From Planctomycetota bacterium (lineage in GTDB: Bacteria > Planctomycetota > PUPC01 > JABMSA01 > JAUWKK01), in the NCBI GenBank assembly GCA_030614245.1, contig JAUWKK010000195.1, positions 1 to 5,813 of the forward strand: a stretch of DNA of 5,813 bases, written 5' to 3'. The position numbers were made by a program, and so were the translations under genes. This document shows positions 5,702-5,813 of the stretch, in pieces (the stretch's first letter is position 1; each line of letters opens with the position of its first letter). The notes under the pieces are model-generated. The model searched no databases, was not told where the DNA came from, and worked only from the letters and a program-made list of their open reading frames with translations.

Positions 5702-5813
5702 TATTTCGCCCCGTTGGGGCTATGATTTCACTTGTCACCTTCTCCCACGGCGTTGCCGTGGGCTATCTTATTTCGCCCCGTTGGGGCTATGATTTCACTT
5801 GTCACCTTCTCCC
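5702..5813. repeat. Tandem direct repeat (two 45-base copies, period 67) built of GTT-loop hairpins
   Basis: Bases 5702-5746 recur exactly at 5769-5813, where the window ends, so the array may continue. Each copy holds the hairpin GCCCC-GTT-GGGGC (5708-5720 and 5775-5787). Between them lies a second hairpin, CCCACGGC-GTT-GCCGTGGG (5744-5762). Both hairpin types share the GTT loop and are followed by GGGCTAT or overlap it. The 22-base interval 5747-5768 contains most of the second hairpin, so the full unit is hairpin A, then a 20-odd-base spacer, then hairpin B. Confidence 0.85.

Larger units (their letters stand above)
5251..5813. other. Non-coding, hairpin-rich intergenic region
   Basis: No convincing gene lies here. 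Open frames in this stretch run through perfect inverted repeats and have compositions of out-of-frame translation. The region contains at least eight inverted repeats and one direct repeat, listed separately. None of the hairpins is followed by a T-run on either strand, so they do not look like simple intrinsic terminators. The density suggests a place where several families of small mobile or structural repeats have accumulated. Confidence 0.7.

Noticed and set aside
5525..5725. A 66-codon plus-strand open frame over the hairpin chain
   Set aside because: Its Gly/Ala/Arg/Pro content comes from the GC-rich hairpins, and it ends inside the direct repeat. No ribosome binding site or family match was seen.
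5702..5813. Possible CRISPR array
   Set aside because: The repeated block is 45 bases with only one 22-base interval, and that interval contains most of a second hairpin. Spacers are too short and structured, no adjacent cas gene is visible, and the array is cut by the window end.

Overview
The window is GC-rich bacterial DNA. It holds one very long gene on the minus strand (167-5155) and a 658-base non-coding stretch to its right (5156-5813) packed with small hairpins and repeats. I infer a planctomycete-like or related bacterium, probably environmental. The N-terminus has the signal-anchor start seen in planctomycete and other PpiD-type proteins, and the intergenic hairpins resemble those I associate with such genomes. 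This placement is an inference, not proven by the sequence.

The gene encodes a 1662-residue, single-anchor, extracytoplasmic protein of the SurA/PpiD (parvulin-type peptidyl-prolyl isomerase/chaperone) kind. It is two to three times the usual length of PpiD. The extra length comes from repeated modules. Seven copies pair a short beta strand with a helix ending in a 'YYExHKDxY'-like motif. About eight copies resemble the C-terminal parvulin signature 'FxxAxFxLxxGEhSxP'. The one stretch that looks most like a parvulin core (residues about 1140-1270) lacks both conserved histidines, so the protein is more likely a non-catalytic chaperone or holdase than an active isomerase.

Three short internal stretches read like out-of-frame translation flanked by good in-frame sequence. 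The clearest is at 1794-1832. They may be paired, compensating indels, either real or sequencing errors.

Region by region: 1-166 is downstream of the gene, with no supported gene or terminator. 167-5155 is the giant gene. 5156-5250 carries its ribosome binding site and a plausible sigma70-type promoter. 5251-5813 holds an imperfect long hairpin, a perfect 18-bp hairpin, an 11-bp hairpin, several 6-bp hairpins, and a direct repeat (two 45-base copies, period 67) made of alternating GTT-loop hairpins that runs off the window edge. No other gene is supported, and the many plus-strand open frames are shadows of the giant gene.
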